This document shows, in pieces, positions 1 through 8,721 of a DNA stretch of 64,000 bases. Origin of the DNA: Chloroflexota bacterium (GTDB lineage: Bacteria; Chloroflexota; Anaerolineae; Aggregatilineales; Phototrophicaceae); the NCBI GenBank assembly GCA_020161935.1, contig JAIUNI010000008.1:186001-250000 (forward strand), read 5' to 3'. Under the pieces are notes generated by a model, which did not search any database, was not told the DNA's origin, and saw only the letters and a program-made list of their open reading frames with translations. Position numbers and translations under genes: made by a program. Numbering within the stretch: the first letter of the stretch is position 1; the number at the start of each line of letters is the position of its first letter.

Positions 1-351
1 GAGGAAGCGATTGCAATTGACCCTGAACAGGCCATCACATATGTTGGGCGGGGACTCCTCACATTTCAAAATGGGGATATTGCCGGTGCGTTAGACGACT
101 TCAGGGAAGCATACCGCCTATATCCCGAAACACACCAAATCAGTGCCGCGCTGGCCGTTACCGAGTTCGCCTCTGGGCAAGAGGCAGCCGCCTTCGCACG
201 CTGGCGCGAGCTACCCACACGCTACACCCGCTATGCCGACCCCGATTGGCAGCGCCGCGTCCTCGGCTGGCCGCCCGCTATGATCGACACCGCCGCGAAG
301 CTCGTCGCAACCCTAGATACCCTTCAAACTACCACCGAGATGTCTTCTTAA
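1..351 (+). CDS. TPR-repeat protein, C-terminal fragment
   Basis: The open frame enters from the left edge and stops with TAA at 349-351, giving 116 residues. It begins EEAIAIDPEQAITYVGRG and continues with a helix pair containing GDIAGALDDFREAYRLYPE, which matches the tetratricopeptide pattern (A at position 8, G/Y/A spacing, P at the end). The last ~60 residues (RWRELPTRYTRYADPDW and onward) form a capping segment. TPR arrays are protein-protein interaction scaffolds, so no specific role can be given from this fragment. Base composition is like the rest of the genome and drops sharply just after the stop. Confidence 0.75.
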   Translation, partial: EEAIAIDPEQAITYVGRGLLTFQNGDIAGALDDFREAYRLYPETHQISAALAVTEFASGQEAAAFARWRELPTRYTRYADPDWQRRVLGWPPAMIDTAAKLVATLDTLQTTTEMSS

Positions 352-673
352 GATTCGCTCTAAACTGCCCATTCGCATTATTTTAAATTTATTCTCCCAA
401 TAGTGCATGGCGTAGCAAACAATTAACTTTTCAGATCTTTCGCGTTGATGAACTAGCTTTCAACACATAGGTGAACACTAGACATTATAATTGAGCTAAA
501 ATGCATTTAAAAACTAAGATAGGGAATTTGCAAGTCTTAATCAATAGCAAAATTAATTTTTTTAATATAAATGTAACAATTTAAATATCTTTACATGCAT
601 AATATTTTAAATTATTATCCTATAATCACAGAATTCCTGTGAAGTCATGTATTAGATTCTTAATACAAACTAA
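352..673. other. AT-rich intergenic leader of the cytolysin-like gene
   Basis: No gene is visible here. The stretch is much richer in A and T than the TPR gene before it, with several runs of A and T between 480 and 620, and the composition continues through the following gene. It includes the promoter/operator candidate at 621-642. Confidence 0.6.
621..642 (+). promoter_or_regulatory. Candidate -10 box with overlapping palindromic operator
   Basis: A consensus TATAAT lies at 621-626. It is immediately followed, sharing its last T, by the perfect inverted repeat TCACAG-AATTC-CTGTGA (626-642), placed where a transcription start would fall about 30-40 bases before the cytolysin-like gene. A palindrome over the start site is a usual position for a repressor. 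No convincing -35 hexamer is seen, and the regulator is unknown. Confidence 0.4.
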
Positions 674-2794
674 ATGGGTGACATAATGAGTACAAAAGTT
701 CCTTTAAAATTGTTCTGGGATTCAGTGCGAGGAGATAGTTACACTACAGCAACTCAAGATGGCGAAAGTGATGCAATTGCAAATGGATATTCATTAGTTC
801 GACAAGAAGGCTATATATTTTCAAGTGAAAGCCCTGAAACGAGACCCCTAAAATTATTTTGGAATCCATCAAAAGGCGATAATCTTCTAACATCAACTAT
901 AGAAGGTGAAGATTATGCAACTACAAACGGCTATACCTTCATTCGGGTGGAAGGCCATCTGTTAGCAATACCACAAGCTGGCACAGTACCTCTAAAGCAG
1001 TTTTGGAATTCCGACTTAGAAGATAATTTTGCTTGTGGAAGCCCTGAAGGGGAACAAGTGGCTAACACAAACAACTATCAATTTACTCGTGTAGAAGGCT
1101 ACATTTTTCCCAACGTATTGCCCCCAAGTCAATCTATATTACCAGAAGGGTTTGTTCTGCATGAAGGCGCATTATTACCTATAGCAAGAGATATATCTAA
1201 TGATAGAATTGTTATGGAAAATATCACACGACCTGTTGGGGTAATTGGTCGAGTACCTCCTGTAATACGAGAATTATTTAGCGACTTGTCTATCGTAAAA
1301 CCTGTCGACGAAACCATATATAAATATCTACAAAGTTTACCACAGTTAGCCTATTTGCCAGATAAAACTACTACCCTTGAATTAAGTGATGACAAAGCAA
1401 TTTATGATGGGATTGAATATACAATCAAACGACAAAGTGTAGAGGTTAGAAAACAGCTTGATGAATTTAATATTCTAAGTCCGATAGAAGACGTTATTTG
1501 GCCGGGTTGTCTTATTCAAGGTAAAAGTATAGAAGGTGGAAGACTAGCTCCAATTTATCTCGAAAGATCTGCTGGTGAATTATCGATTACAACCGATTTT
1601 GATCTTGATCCCAACAATGCTAGGACGGCAAGTAAGACTATTGCCGATCCTAGTTTAGCGAGTATTTCAGATGCAAGGCGAGAGCTATTACTTCAATTAA
1701 ACCCTAAAACTTCTGCCGGGGCTGTTACATATGATTTTATAGAAGCGCGCACACTAGAAGCTGGGATGCTAAAATTAGGAATTAATGTTAAGGGGGCAAA
1801 CTGGAATGTAGATGTATCAGGCCAGTTAAACAGTTCACTAAAAACAAATTCAGTAATCATCAAATTCACCCAAAAATATTACACTGCATCCTTCCGACCC
1901 TTAGGATCACCCGCAAAATTTTTCTCTGACAATGTCAAATTAGATGATTTGAAACCTCTGGCTTATGTAGGTAATCCACCATGCTACGTAGCATCGGTTT
2001 CATACGGAAGGCAATTATATATAGTAATTACTTCTACTGCGTCTAGCAATGAAATAAAAGCTGCTGTAACAGCAAGTTGGGATGCGGCCATAAGTGGCAA
2101 AGTGTCCATATCTGGAGAGTATAAGAAAACACTAGATTCTTCTACTATTCGTATGGTTAGTGTAGGGCCAACTGGTCAATCCACCATGTCGTTACTCACA
2201 GATCCAGCAAATCGGTTGGTTGATTACTTTAGTAGTGGAGCTTCTTTTTCCACTTCTAATCCCGGAGCACCACTATTATTGACACTACGCTATATAAATA
2301 ACTATGAGATTGCGCGAGTGACATTGGCAACCACCTATATCGAACCAATTGGCGCTTCTGCTCCACAAGATAAAGGTAGATCGCCTTACAAAGTTTGGGA
2401 TCATGGACAAAATGGAGGCAATGTTGATACCGGAATATATGTTGCAAGAGGAGATTCTGTAACTATCACTGCCACTGGTCAAATTTGGGCGGGTGTTTGG
2501 GCTACGGGCACAAACGGGCCTGAGGGATGGCGGTCATGGAAAGCTGGTGCATCTTATCCACTCCCAAATGAAGCACCACATCAATTAATTGCGGGACTTA
2601 ATAACTCAAATTGGCGGCCAATTGGATCTGGTACCACGTTCGAGGCTAACAACGCAGGAAATCTTTGGCTTGGATTAAATGATGATAATCCATACAACGG
2701 TAATGGGGATACAAACTATTTCAGAGTAAATGTAACAGTTAGCCGGCGAAGCAAGGAACAATTGGGACTAAATGGAGTAGGATCGACAGCTTAA
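674..2794 (+). CDS. Cholesterol-dependent-cytolysin-like pore-forming protein with lectin-like repeats and LecA-like C-terminal domain
   Basis: This 706-residue protein has three parts. Residues 9-50, 57-98 and 105-146 are three copies of a ~45-residue repeat (PLKLFWxxxxGDN...GY.F.RVEGYIF), resembling DUF5648-type carbohydrate-associated repeats. Residues ~205-558 follow the thiol-activated cytolysin (CDC) core: IWPGCLIQGKSI (275-286), the KYYTASF strand (401-407), NPPCYVASVSYGRQLYI (434-450), the TMH2-like segment STASSNEIKAAV (454-465) and GASFSTSNPGAPL (522-534). Residues ~571-690 resemble the PA-IL/LecA galactose lectin, with VDTGIYVARGDSVTITATG (584-602) and LGLNDDNPYNGNGDTNYF (666-683) carrying the Asp/Asn calcium-site pattern. 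The usual cholesterol-binding domain 4, with its Trp-rich undecapeptide, is not seen. There is no signal peptide. A second start at 686 has GGGTG five bases upstream and may be the true one. The gene is strikingly AT-rich, suggesting transfer. Domain calls come from reading the sequence; target and activity are inferred. Confidence 0.8.
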   Translation: MGDIMSTKVPLKLFWDSVRGDSYTTATQDGESDAIANGYSLVRQEGYIFSSESPETRPLKLFWNPSKGDNLLTSTIEGEDYATTNGYTFIRVEGHLLAIPQAGTVPLKQFWNSDLEDNFACGSPEGEQVANTNNYQFTRVEGYIFPNVLPPSQSILPEGFVLHEGALLPIARDISNDRIVMENITRPVGVIGRVPPVIRELFSDLSIVKPVDETIYKYLQSLPQLAYLPDKTTTLELSDDKAIYDGIEYTIKRQSVEVRKQLDEFNILSPIEDVIWPGCLIQGKSIEGGRLAPIYLERSAGELSITTDFDLDPNNARTASKTIADPSLASISDARRELLLQLNPKTSAGAVTYDFIEARTLEAGMLKLGINVKGANWNVDVSGQLNSSLKTNSVIIKFTQKYYTASFRPLGSPAKFFSDNVKLDDLKPLAYVGNPPCYVASVSYGRQLYIVITSTASSNEIKAAVTASWDAAISGKVSISGEYKKTLDSSTIRMVSVGPTGQSTMSLLTDPANRLVDYFSSGASFSTSNPGAPLLLTLRYINNYEIARVTLATTYIEPIGASAPQDKGRSPYKVWDHGQNGGNVDTGIYVARGDSVTITATGQIWAGVWATGTNGPEGWRSWKAGASYPLPNEAPHQLIAGLNNSNWRPIGSGTTFEANNAGNLWLGLNDDNPYNGNGDTNYFRVNVTVSRRSKEQLGLNGVGSTA

Positions 2795-2889
2795 TACTCC
2801 AAAGAAAATATCATGCAGACAAGGCAAACGGTCAGCCTAAACACAGGTCATTAGATATGTAGTAATAGGATTAGACTCGTTTGCCTTTA

Positions 2890-3031
2890 GAGCCTGTTTT
2901 AGTTTGGAAATATTATGTAATTATTGGCATTTAGTTGATAGTGCAAAGTACAAGTTTCCCTAAAATTATTACGCTAAGTCAACGAGATAATGTGCCAATA
3001 TTATGACACATGACAATAGTAAAACAGGCTC
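2890..3031. mobile_element. 142-bp MITE-like element with IS5-type ends
   Basis: GAGCCTGTTTTA at 2890-2901 is the exact reverse complement of TAAAACAGGCTC at 3020-3031, and both ends are flanked by the trinucleotide TTA (2887-2889 and 3032-3034), as for a target duplication. Ends beginning GAGCCTG with a 3-bp T-N-A duplication are typical of IS5-family (IS1031-like) elements. The interior is AT-rich and non-coding, so it would need a transposase supplied from elsewhere. It sits between the cytolysin-like gene and normal-composition DNA. Confidence 0.6.
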
Positions 3032-3054
3032 TTAGTAATAATAAATTGGTGGGC

Positions 3055-4206
3055 TTAAATTGCTTTCAGCACCCGTTCCACAACTTTAGTGTACTGGGCA
3101 GCCATCGCCTTGACCGAGAACAATTCCTCGACGCGCACCCGGCCTGCCGCGCCCATCCTCGCCCGCAATACCGCGTTGTCCAGCAGCGCGATCACCTGCA
3201 ACGCCAACCCTGCCGCGTCCCCCGGTGGCACGAGGTAGCCTGTCACGCCATCCGCCACCGTTTCCGATGGGCCCCCTTTGTTGGTACTGACGACCGGTTT
3301 GCCAGAGGCCATCGCCTCAATGTTGACCATCCCGTAGCTTTCGAAGTGTGAACTGCATACCACCACATCCGCTGCCGCGATCACCCGCTCGGTATCGGCG
3401 CGGAAGCCGAGGTAATGCAGGTTGTTCTTGAGCAGCGGGTCGTTCGCCGCCGCTTGGAGGATGCGCGTCTTATACTCGTTATCAGCGTTGGTTTGGGTGT
3501 TCTCCCCCGCCACCACGAAATGGACTTCGGGCATCATTCGAACCACCTGCCGCGCCATCTCCTGAAACACATCATGCCCCTTCACATCCTGAAACCGCGC
3601 CAGCAGCGCCACCAGCGGCGCACTCTTCGGCACACCTGCGTCCTGCCGTACCGATAAACCATCCAGCCCCGGTTGAAAGCGGCTGGTATCTACACCTGTA
3701 TAGATCAGATCGACCTTCTCCGAAGGCATGAACGGCGGCTCACCGAGGAAACCGGCTTTGATGGCCTTCGAGAGCGCGATGGTCGCCGCTGGCCGCTGGA
3801 AGAACCCACGCTGCCACCACTTCGGCTGGAACCACCACCCCCAGCACCACCACAGCACCGGTACGCCCGCGCGTTCTCCGGCTGGGAGTGCCATCGGCAG
3901 CGTGTGGTAGTCACTGTGGACGAGACGAATATCCTGCTGGCGGATGAGGCGACCGATGCGGCGGCTGATCGGTAGCTGCGCCCATAACGCCGGAACGAAA
4001 TAGGTGGTTGCCCCGCGCCACGGCATCACATCCACCGGCCAACCGCGCTTGCGCCATGCCCCGGCAAGCTGTCCTTCTGCGCGTACCAGCAGATGCGGTA
4101 GAAAACGCTTCGTGTCGAGGTTATCGACGAGGTTAAGCAGCGCGGTTTCCCCACCGCCGAGGTCGATGTAGCTCGAAATAAACAGGATATTCGTTCGTTG
4201 GTTCAT
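3055..4206 (-). CDS. Glycosyltransferase family 4 (GT-B fold)
   Basis: The 383-residue protein has the N-terminal glycine loop typical of GT4 enzymes (LGGGETALLNLVDNL, about residues 17-31). Its C-terminal sugar-nucleotide site includes CSSHFESYGMVNIEAMASGK followed by PVVSTNKGGPSETVADG, containing the E-x7-E motif. Such enzymes transfer a sugar from a nucleotide or lipid donor to glycans, glycolipids or small acceptors at the cytoplasmic membrane; the acceptor cannot be told. Its start overlaps the stop of the upstream EamA gene by 4 bases (ATGA), so the two are translationally coupled and the exported or imported compound may be linked to this enzyme. Confidence 0.85.
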   Translation of the reverse strand: MNQRTNILFISSYIDLGGGETALLNLVDNLDTKRFLPHLLVRAEGQLAGAWRKRGWPVDVMPWRGATTYFVPALWAQLPISRRIGRLIRQQDIRLVHSDYHTLPMALPAGERAGVPVLWWCWGWWFQPKWWQRGFFQRPAATIALSKAIKAGFLGEPPFMPSEKVDLIYTGVDTSRFQPGLDGLSVRQDAGVPKSAPLVALLARFQDVKGHDVFQEMARQVVRMMPEVHFVVAGENTQTNADNEYKTRILQAAANDPLLKNNLHYLGFRADTERVIAAADVVVCSSHFESYGMVNIEAMASGKPVVSTNKGGPSETVADGVTGYLVPPGDAAGLALQVIALLDNAVLRARMGAAGRVRVEELFSVKAMAAQYTKVVERVLKAI

Positions 4207-5105
4207 GCGTTTATGTTGATTAAACCGATACCGGCGAACAGGACTAAAGCGACCGCACCCTTCCGCACTAGCTCACTGCGGTTGATATTCTCTTTATACA
4301 CCGTTGGCGCGACCACAGTCAGCAACCAACCAGCGACGATGCCGAAGAAAACCTGTGTGCCACCCAAGACGCTGACCAATGCCGTTGGACCCAGCGCCAC
4401 TGCTGCCAGTGTCATCAACTTGGCGACCACAAAAATCGTCTCGTTCAGGGCGATCACACCCAAAGCGCGGCGCGGCACCTGCCGGACATTCTCGTGGAAA
4501 GCCTTCCGAACAGACGGGAAGAACAGGTAGATGAGCAAGCCGCCCAGTGCCATCCCCCAGCTTTCATAGGCGAGAAAGCGCGTAAAATCGCCGGTTTCCG
4601 CCACGAACTTGAACAGCACCACCGACAGCGACCACAGGAAATTGACGATCAGCAGCGGGATAAACGTTGATCGGGGAATGCCGCCCATCCCTTTGCGTAC
4701 CGAAAGCGCCAGCACCGCACCCAAGATCAACACGAAGCCTACGAGTTGCATAGGCGAGATCGTTTCATTCAGCAGCAGAAAAGCCAACGTCAGCACCATC
4801 ACTGGCTGCATCTGGATGAGGACGATCACCTTACTGGTTTCCTCGGTTGCCAGTGCGCGATAGTAGAGGACTGCCCCAAAGGCCGTCAGCAAACCGGGGA
4901 AAATCACGATCACCATATCGTGCAGCGAAAGTACCGGAAAGCCCGTCAGCACCCACAAGACCGTGCCGTTCAGCAGCGCCATCAACGATACGAACGGTGA
5001 CATCATCAACGGATTGCGAATATGTTTTTCGAGAATCAGCTTATCAACAAAGTTAACGACCGTAAAAACCAACGGCGCTAAGAGCGCGTATATGAACCAA
5101 GTCAT
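4203..5105 (-). CDS. EamA/DMT-family membrane transporter
   Basis: The 300-residue protein has about ten hydrophobic segments in two homologous halves, the hallmark of the drug/metabolite transporter superfamily (EamA). The first half contains LLTAFGAVLYYRALATEE, and the second ends in GIVAGWLLTVVAPTVYKENI. Members move amino acids, sugars or other small metabolites; the substrate here is unknown. AAGGA seven bases before the ATG supports the start. It heads a two-gene unit with the GT4 enzyme and is divergent from the phosphatase gene at 5234. Confidence 0.8.
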   Translation of the reverse strand: MTWFIYALLAPLVFTVVNFVDKLILEKHIRNPLMMSPFVSLMALLNGTVLWVLTGFPVLSLHDMVIVIFPGLLTAFGAVLYYRALATEETSKVIVLIQMQPVMVLTLAFLLLNETISPMQLVGFVLILGAVLALSVRKGMGGIPRSTFIPLLIVNFLWSLSVVLFKFVAETGDFTRFLAYESWGMALGGLLIYLFFPSVRKAFHENVRQVPRRALGVIALNETIFVVAKLMTLAAVALGPTALVSVLGGTQVFFGIVAGWLLTVVAPTVYKENINRSELVRKGAVALVLFAGIGLININA

Positions 5106-5233
5106 GCCTATTCCTTAACGTGAAATCCTTTTGCATCAGTGTACATCAGCCCTGTAGCTGGGTGTAGGCCATGCCAAGCCTGTTAGGGTAATATAGAGCG
5201 TATTCCAAAATCAACGAGTATAAGGTCTATCCC

Positions 5234-6193
5234 GTGATTGATTTCCAACCCTTATTTCAGGCTGTGCGCCAAGCTGCTGTCCTCTGCCGCCGCGTACAGG
5301 AACACTACCTCATCAGCAGTGACAAGGGCGGGCATGAACCTGTCACCATCGCCGACTACGGCGCACAGGCCATCCTCAGCCGTGCCATCAGCCAGCACTT
5401 CCCCGACGATGCCATCCTAGCGGAAGAACAAGGTGGGCAGTTCATGGAACTGGTCTCGGAGGATTTGCGTAAAGAAGTCATTCAGCTCATCAGCGACATT
5501 CTGGATACACCCGTCACACAGGTTGAGGTCGTCAAGTGGCTGGATTACGGGCAGAACCGCGAAGCCGAGCGCACATGGGTCATCGACCCGATTGACGGCA
5601 CGAAGGGTTATATCTCACTCCGTAACTACGCCATCGCCGTTGGCCTGATGCACAACCGCAAGCCGATTGGGGGCATCATCGGCGCACCTTCCTATCCCGG
5701 CGGGGCGCAGTTATTCCACGCGCAAAGCGGTGTCGCTTACATGCAGCCATTAGCCGGTGGCGCGGTCAAGCGCATCCATACTTCCACCCGCACGGAATCC
5801 GCCAGCTTACGGGCGCTTGAAAGTGTCGAAAAGAGCCACGCCAACCATGACCGGATGCAGCATGTCCGTGAGGTCGCCGGTTTGGGTGAAGCCACACTGA
5901 TTCATATCGATAGTATGGAGAAGTACGCCCGCATTGCGGCTGCTGATGGCGAGCTTTACCTGCGTCTGCCCCGCATCGGTAGCACACGCCCCTTCATGAT
6001 CTGGGATCACTGCGCGGGAACGGCGATTGTCGAGGCGGCAGGTGGTCAAGTAACCGATATTGACGGCTCACCACTCAACTACTCAAGCGGAAAAACCCTG
6101 AATAATCAGGGTATTGTCGTCAGTAATGGCGCGATCCATGACCGCATCATCGCGGCTATTCAGCAGGTGTTGAAGGAAGAAAACCCAACCTGA
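5234..6193 (+). CDS. HAL2/CysQ-like 3'(2'),5'-bisphosphate nucleotidase
   Basis: The 319-residue protein of the inositol-monophosphatase superfamily starts at GTG. Metal-site motifs are visible: EEQ near residue 64, then WVIDPIDGTKGYI (DPxDGT) and WDHCAGTAIVEAAGG near the C-terminus, the WD-AG signature. The GTKGYISLRNYAIAVGL stretch is characteristic of the HAL2-type branch that hydrolyses adenosine 3',5'-bisphosphate in sulfate assimilation, rather than plain inositol phosphatases. Residues 85-105 form a longer insertion than usual. Whether its substrate is PAP or another phosphomonoester cannot be decided from sequence. Confidence 0.8.
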   Translation: MIDFQPLFQAVRQAAVLCRRVQEHYLISSDKGGHEPVTIADYGAQAILSRAISQHFPDDAILAEEQGGQFMELVSEDLRKEVIQLISDILDTPVTQVEVVKWLDYGQNREAERTWVIDPIDGTKGYISLRNYAIAVGLMHNRKPIGGIIGAPSYPGGAQLFHAQSGVAYMQPLAGGAVKRIHTSTRTESASLRALESVEKSHANHDRMQHVREVAGLGEATLIHIDSMEKYARIAAADGELYLRLPRIGSTRPFMIWDHCAGTAIVEAAGGQVTDIDGSPLNYSSGKTLNNQGIVVSNGAIHDRIIAAIQQVLKEENPT

Positions 6194-6196
6194 GGC

Positions 6197-7306
6197 TTAG
6201 TCGTTTTCGTGCAGCGGTAAGCTGATGTTGATCTGGGTACCGGAACCGGGGCGGGAAATAATTTCCAAGTGACCGAAGTGCGCTTCGATAATCCGGTGTG
6301 CCAAGTGCAGCCCCAACCCTAGCCCCTGCTGTTCGTTGCGGTCACGGTCAATCTGCTCAAAGTCACGAGTCGCTTGTTCAACTTGTGCTTCGGTCATACC
6401 CGGCCCACAGTCGGTAATGCTGATGTAGATCCACGAGTCACGCGCCCATTGGGCAACCGTCACATCACGCCCGGCCTGAGAATAATCCAACCCGTTCGCC
6501 ATAATCTCCGCCAGTGCGTGCGTTAGCGAAGGCGCGTTGCACAAGACCAGTGAAGCCTTATCACGGTCATCAACCTGAATTCCCCCTGATGGGTTACGAT
6601 AAGCAAAGCGGCGCGAGAGGTTCACGGCAGCCATCAGCACCGTCCAGATCGGTGTAGCGAACCCATATTCGCTCACAACATCTTGGCTGAGAGTGTTGGT
6701 ATCCAACTGCGTCATCAAGGCCAACTGCTCGGCAAGATGGTAAATGCGGTAGCTGCCCATCTGTAAGCTGTCGAGGATGTCGCGGATTTCGTGGGTTTCG
6801 AGCGAGTCTAACTGGGCTGAAAGCAAGTTTTGCACCATCAAAATCGAGGCGACCGGTGTCCGCATTTCGTGGGAAACAACACGGGCCAACCGCTTCTTAA
6901 CCGATTCCAGTTCCTTCGAGGCGCTGTGCTGGGTTGCCACGTGGCGGTCAAGGCGTGCCTGAATAGCGGCGAGCAGTTCCGGGTAGCTGAACGGTTTCGT
7001 CAGATAATCGTCGGCACCCAATTCCATGCCATGACGAACAAAAGAACGGTCAGCCATCGCGCTCAAGAAAATCACCGGAATATTGGCCGAGCGTTCGTCC
7101 TTACGGAGTTCCAGCAGCGCCTTGTAACCATCCATATTCGGCATCGAAATGTCGGAAATAATCAGGTCAGGATGTTGTTCACGCGCACATTCAAGGCCAA
7201 CCAAACCATCTTCGGCTTCGAATACATCAAACCCTTCCAATTCGAGGAAGTCTAGAATGTTTTTACGCAGGTTGGGTTCGTCTTCAATTACCAGTATACG
7301 GGACAT
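6197..7306 (-). CDS. Response receiver-histidine kinase hybrid
   Basis: The 369-residue cytoplasmic signalling protein has a reversed order. An N-terminal receiver domain (1-120) has acidic residues near 8-10, phospho-acceptor D52 and K104 in YLTKPF. A HisKA dimerisation helix follows with VVSHEMRTP (H146), then a HATPase_c domain with N-box EIMANGLDYS, G1 box DCGPGM and G2 box GLGLGLHLAHRII. It has no membrane segment or sensor domain, so the input is probably phosphorylation or a partner protein. AAAGG eight bases upstream supports the ATG. The gene ends 3 bases from the convergent phosphatase stop. Confidence 0.88.
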   Translation of the reverse strand: MSRILVIEDEPNLRKNILDFLELEGFDVFEAEDGLVGLECAREQHPDLIISDISMPNMDGYKALLELRKDERSANIPVIFLSAMADRSFVRHGMELGADDYLTKPFSYPELLAAIQARLDRHVATQHSASKELESVKKRLARVVSHEMRTPVASILMVQNLLSAQLDSLETHEIRDILDSLQMGSYRIYHLAEQLALMTQLDTNTLSQDVVSEYGFATPIWTVLMAAVNLSRRFAYRNPSGGIQVDDRDKASLVLCNAPSLTHALAEIMANGLDYSQAGRDVTVAQWARDSWIYISITDCGPGMTEAQVEQATRDFEQIDRDRNEQQGLGLGLHLAHRIIEAHFGHLEIISRPGSGTQINISLPLHEND

Positions 7307-7479
7307 GAAACACCTTTTCAGAAGATGATTTGCATCTGTTTATTACGTGGCCTGTTTATATTTAGTATAGATATAACCCACCAAAGAATCCGTTAAGAAT
7401 AGATTTCTTCTTCGAATTTCATAAATTCTTCAATTTTTCACAAGCCTTTTTCTGAGGTGTGCATGGGAAAAAACGTCGG

Positions 7480-8721
7480 CTAGTCTCCGGCTTTCCCCTC
7501 GAAAATTACAGCAGCCGCATCCATTAATTCGGTTCGTCGTTCGGGGGGAGTTTCCTTACTTAGTAAATAACGCTCCAGCAGTTGTTCTTGGGTCATACCT
7601 TCCGGGCTGCCACCCAACCGCGCCCGTATCGGCTGCTCGACCTGTTTACGAATGGCGGCCATCTGGCTCACACCCGCGCGTTTGAGTTCATCACGGATCG
7701 TGACCTCGTTCAGTCGCGCTTCGGTTTCCGGCGCAAGTTGGACGTTTAAGCGCACAATCGCATCACGCAGCGCATGTTTGGCGATCAATTTCAACACTTG
7801 CTCAGTCGGGTTTTCAGCGGTGCGTAGGTCAGCCGTGAGCGTGACGAACGGACGCGCTTCAAGCTGAACGAAACGCCACTCGGTCTTTTCGCGCGAGAGT
7901 TCCACCCAACAAAAGCCTTTCGGGTCGCCCTCTTCACCGAAGTCGATGCGTTCCATGCTGCCGCTGTAAACCACTGGCGGCACACCCGCTTCGCCTCTGG
8001 TCATATTCTGGTGTTTGTGGATATGCCCCATCGCTACGTAATCCCAGCGGGGGTCAGCGACCGAGGACAGCAGCACTTGAATATCGCGACCGAGCATGAT
8101 CGCCCGTTCACTGCCGAACACCGCCCCGGCAAGCGTAAAATGCCCGGTCAGCAGACGTGGCATCTCATATCGGTCGGCTTGTTCAGCCAGATCATCGAGT
8201 ATCTGGGTGAGGTTTTCTTGAAGCAGCGCATCCGTTTGGGCGATGGTCATGCCTGCGGTGTGGTTGTCCTCCAGCAAGCGCGACCGGATCGGGTACGGCG
8301 CACTGCCAACCACCACCGGCCCGCGTTTGGTTTCCTGTGTAAACACCTCATAATCCGCAGCAACCCGCACATTCGGTACACGCAGCGTATCATAAATTTC
8401 GATGCTGCTGGCCTTGAGCATCGTCGGCGGCAAGTCGTGGTTGCCGACCAGCATCACAACCGGCGCGAGGTCAGAGAGGTCACGAATGCGGTGGGCGAAC
8501 TCACGTTGATAAGTGGGGTTTGGGGCGCGGGTTTTAAAAGCATCCCCCGCGAAGATAATCAAATCCACGTCGTTTTCCCGCGCGAACTCGATCATCTCAT
8601 CAAGGCGGTGCAGGAAGTCCACCACTCGGCTGCTCAAGCCCGTTTGCGGGTCGGTCTTACCGTAGTTTTCCATCCCAACATGAATATCGGCGAAGTGCAG
8701 CACGCGAATAGGTTCGGTCAT
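7480..8721 (-). CDS. sbcD: SbcD/Mre11-family DNA double-strand-break nuclease
   Basis: The 413-residue protein carries the calcineurin-like phosphoesterase motifs of Mre11/SbcD in order: LHFADIHVG (D..H), FAGDAFKT (GD), VGNHD, TGHF and MGHIHK. These bind two metal ions for exo/endonuclease action in DNA break processing. The C-terminal ~130 residues are a capping and helical domain expected to contact an SbcC/Rad50 ATPase, which is not in the window. Its ATG overlaps the xisI stop by four bases, so it is coupled to the xisH-xisI pair. Confidence 0.85.
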   Translation of the reverse strand: MTEPIRVLHFADIHVGMENYGKTDPQTGLSSRVVDFLHRLDEMIEFARENDVDLIIFAGDAFKTRAPNPTYQREFAHRIRDLSDLAPVVMLVGNHDLPPTMLKASSIEIYDTLRVPNVRVAADYEVFTQETKRGPVVVGSAPYPIRSRLLEDNHTAGMTIAQTDALLQENLTQILDDLAEQADRYEMPRLLTGHFTLAGAVFGSERAIMLGRDIQVLLSSVADPRWDYVAMGHIHKHQNMTRGEAGVPPVVYSGSMERIDFGEEGDPKGFCWVELSREKTEWRFVQLEARPFVTLTADLRTAENPTEQVLKLIAKHALRDAIVRLNVQLAPETEARLNEVTIRDELKRAGVSQMAAIRKQVEQPIRARLGGSPEGMTQEQLLERYLLSKETPPERRTELMDAAAVIFEGKAGD

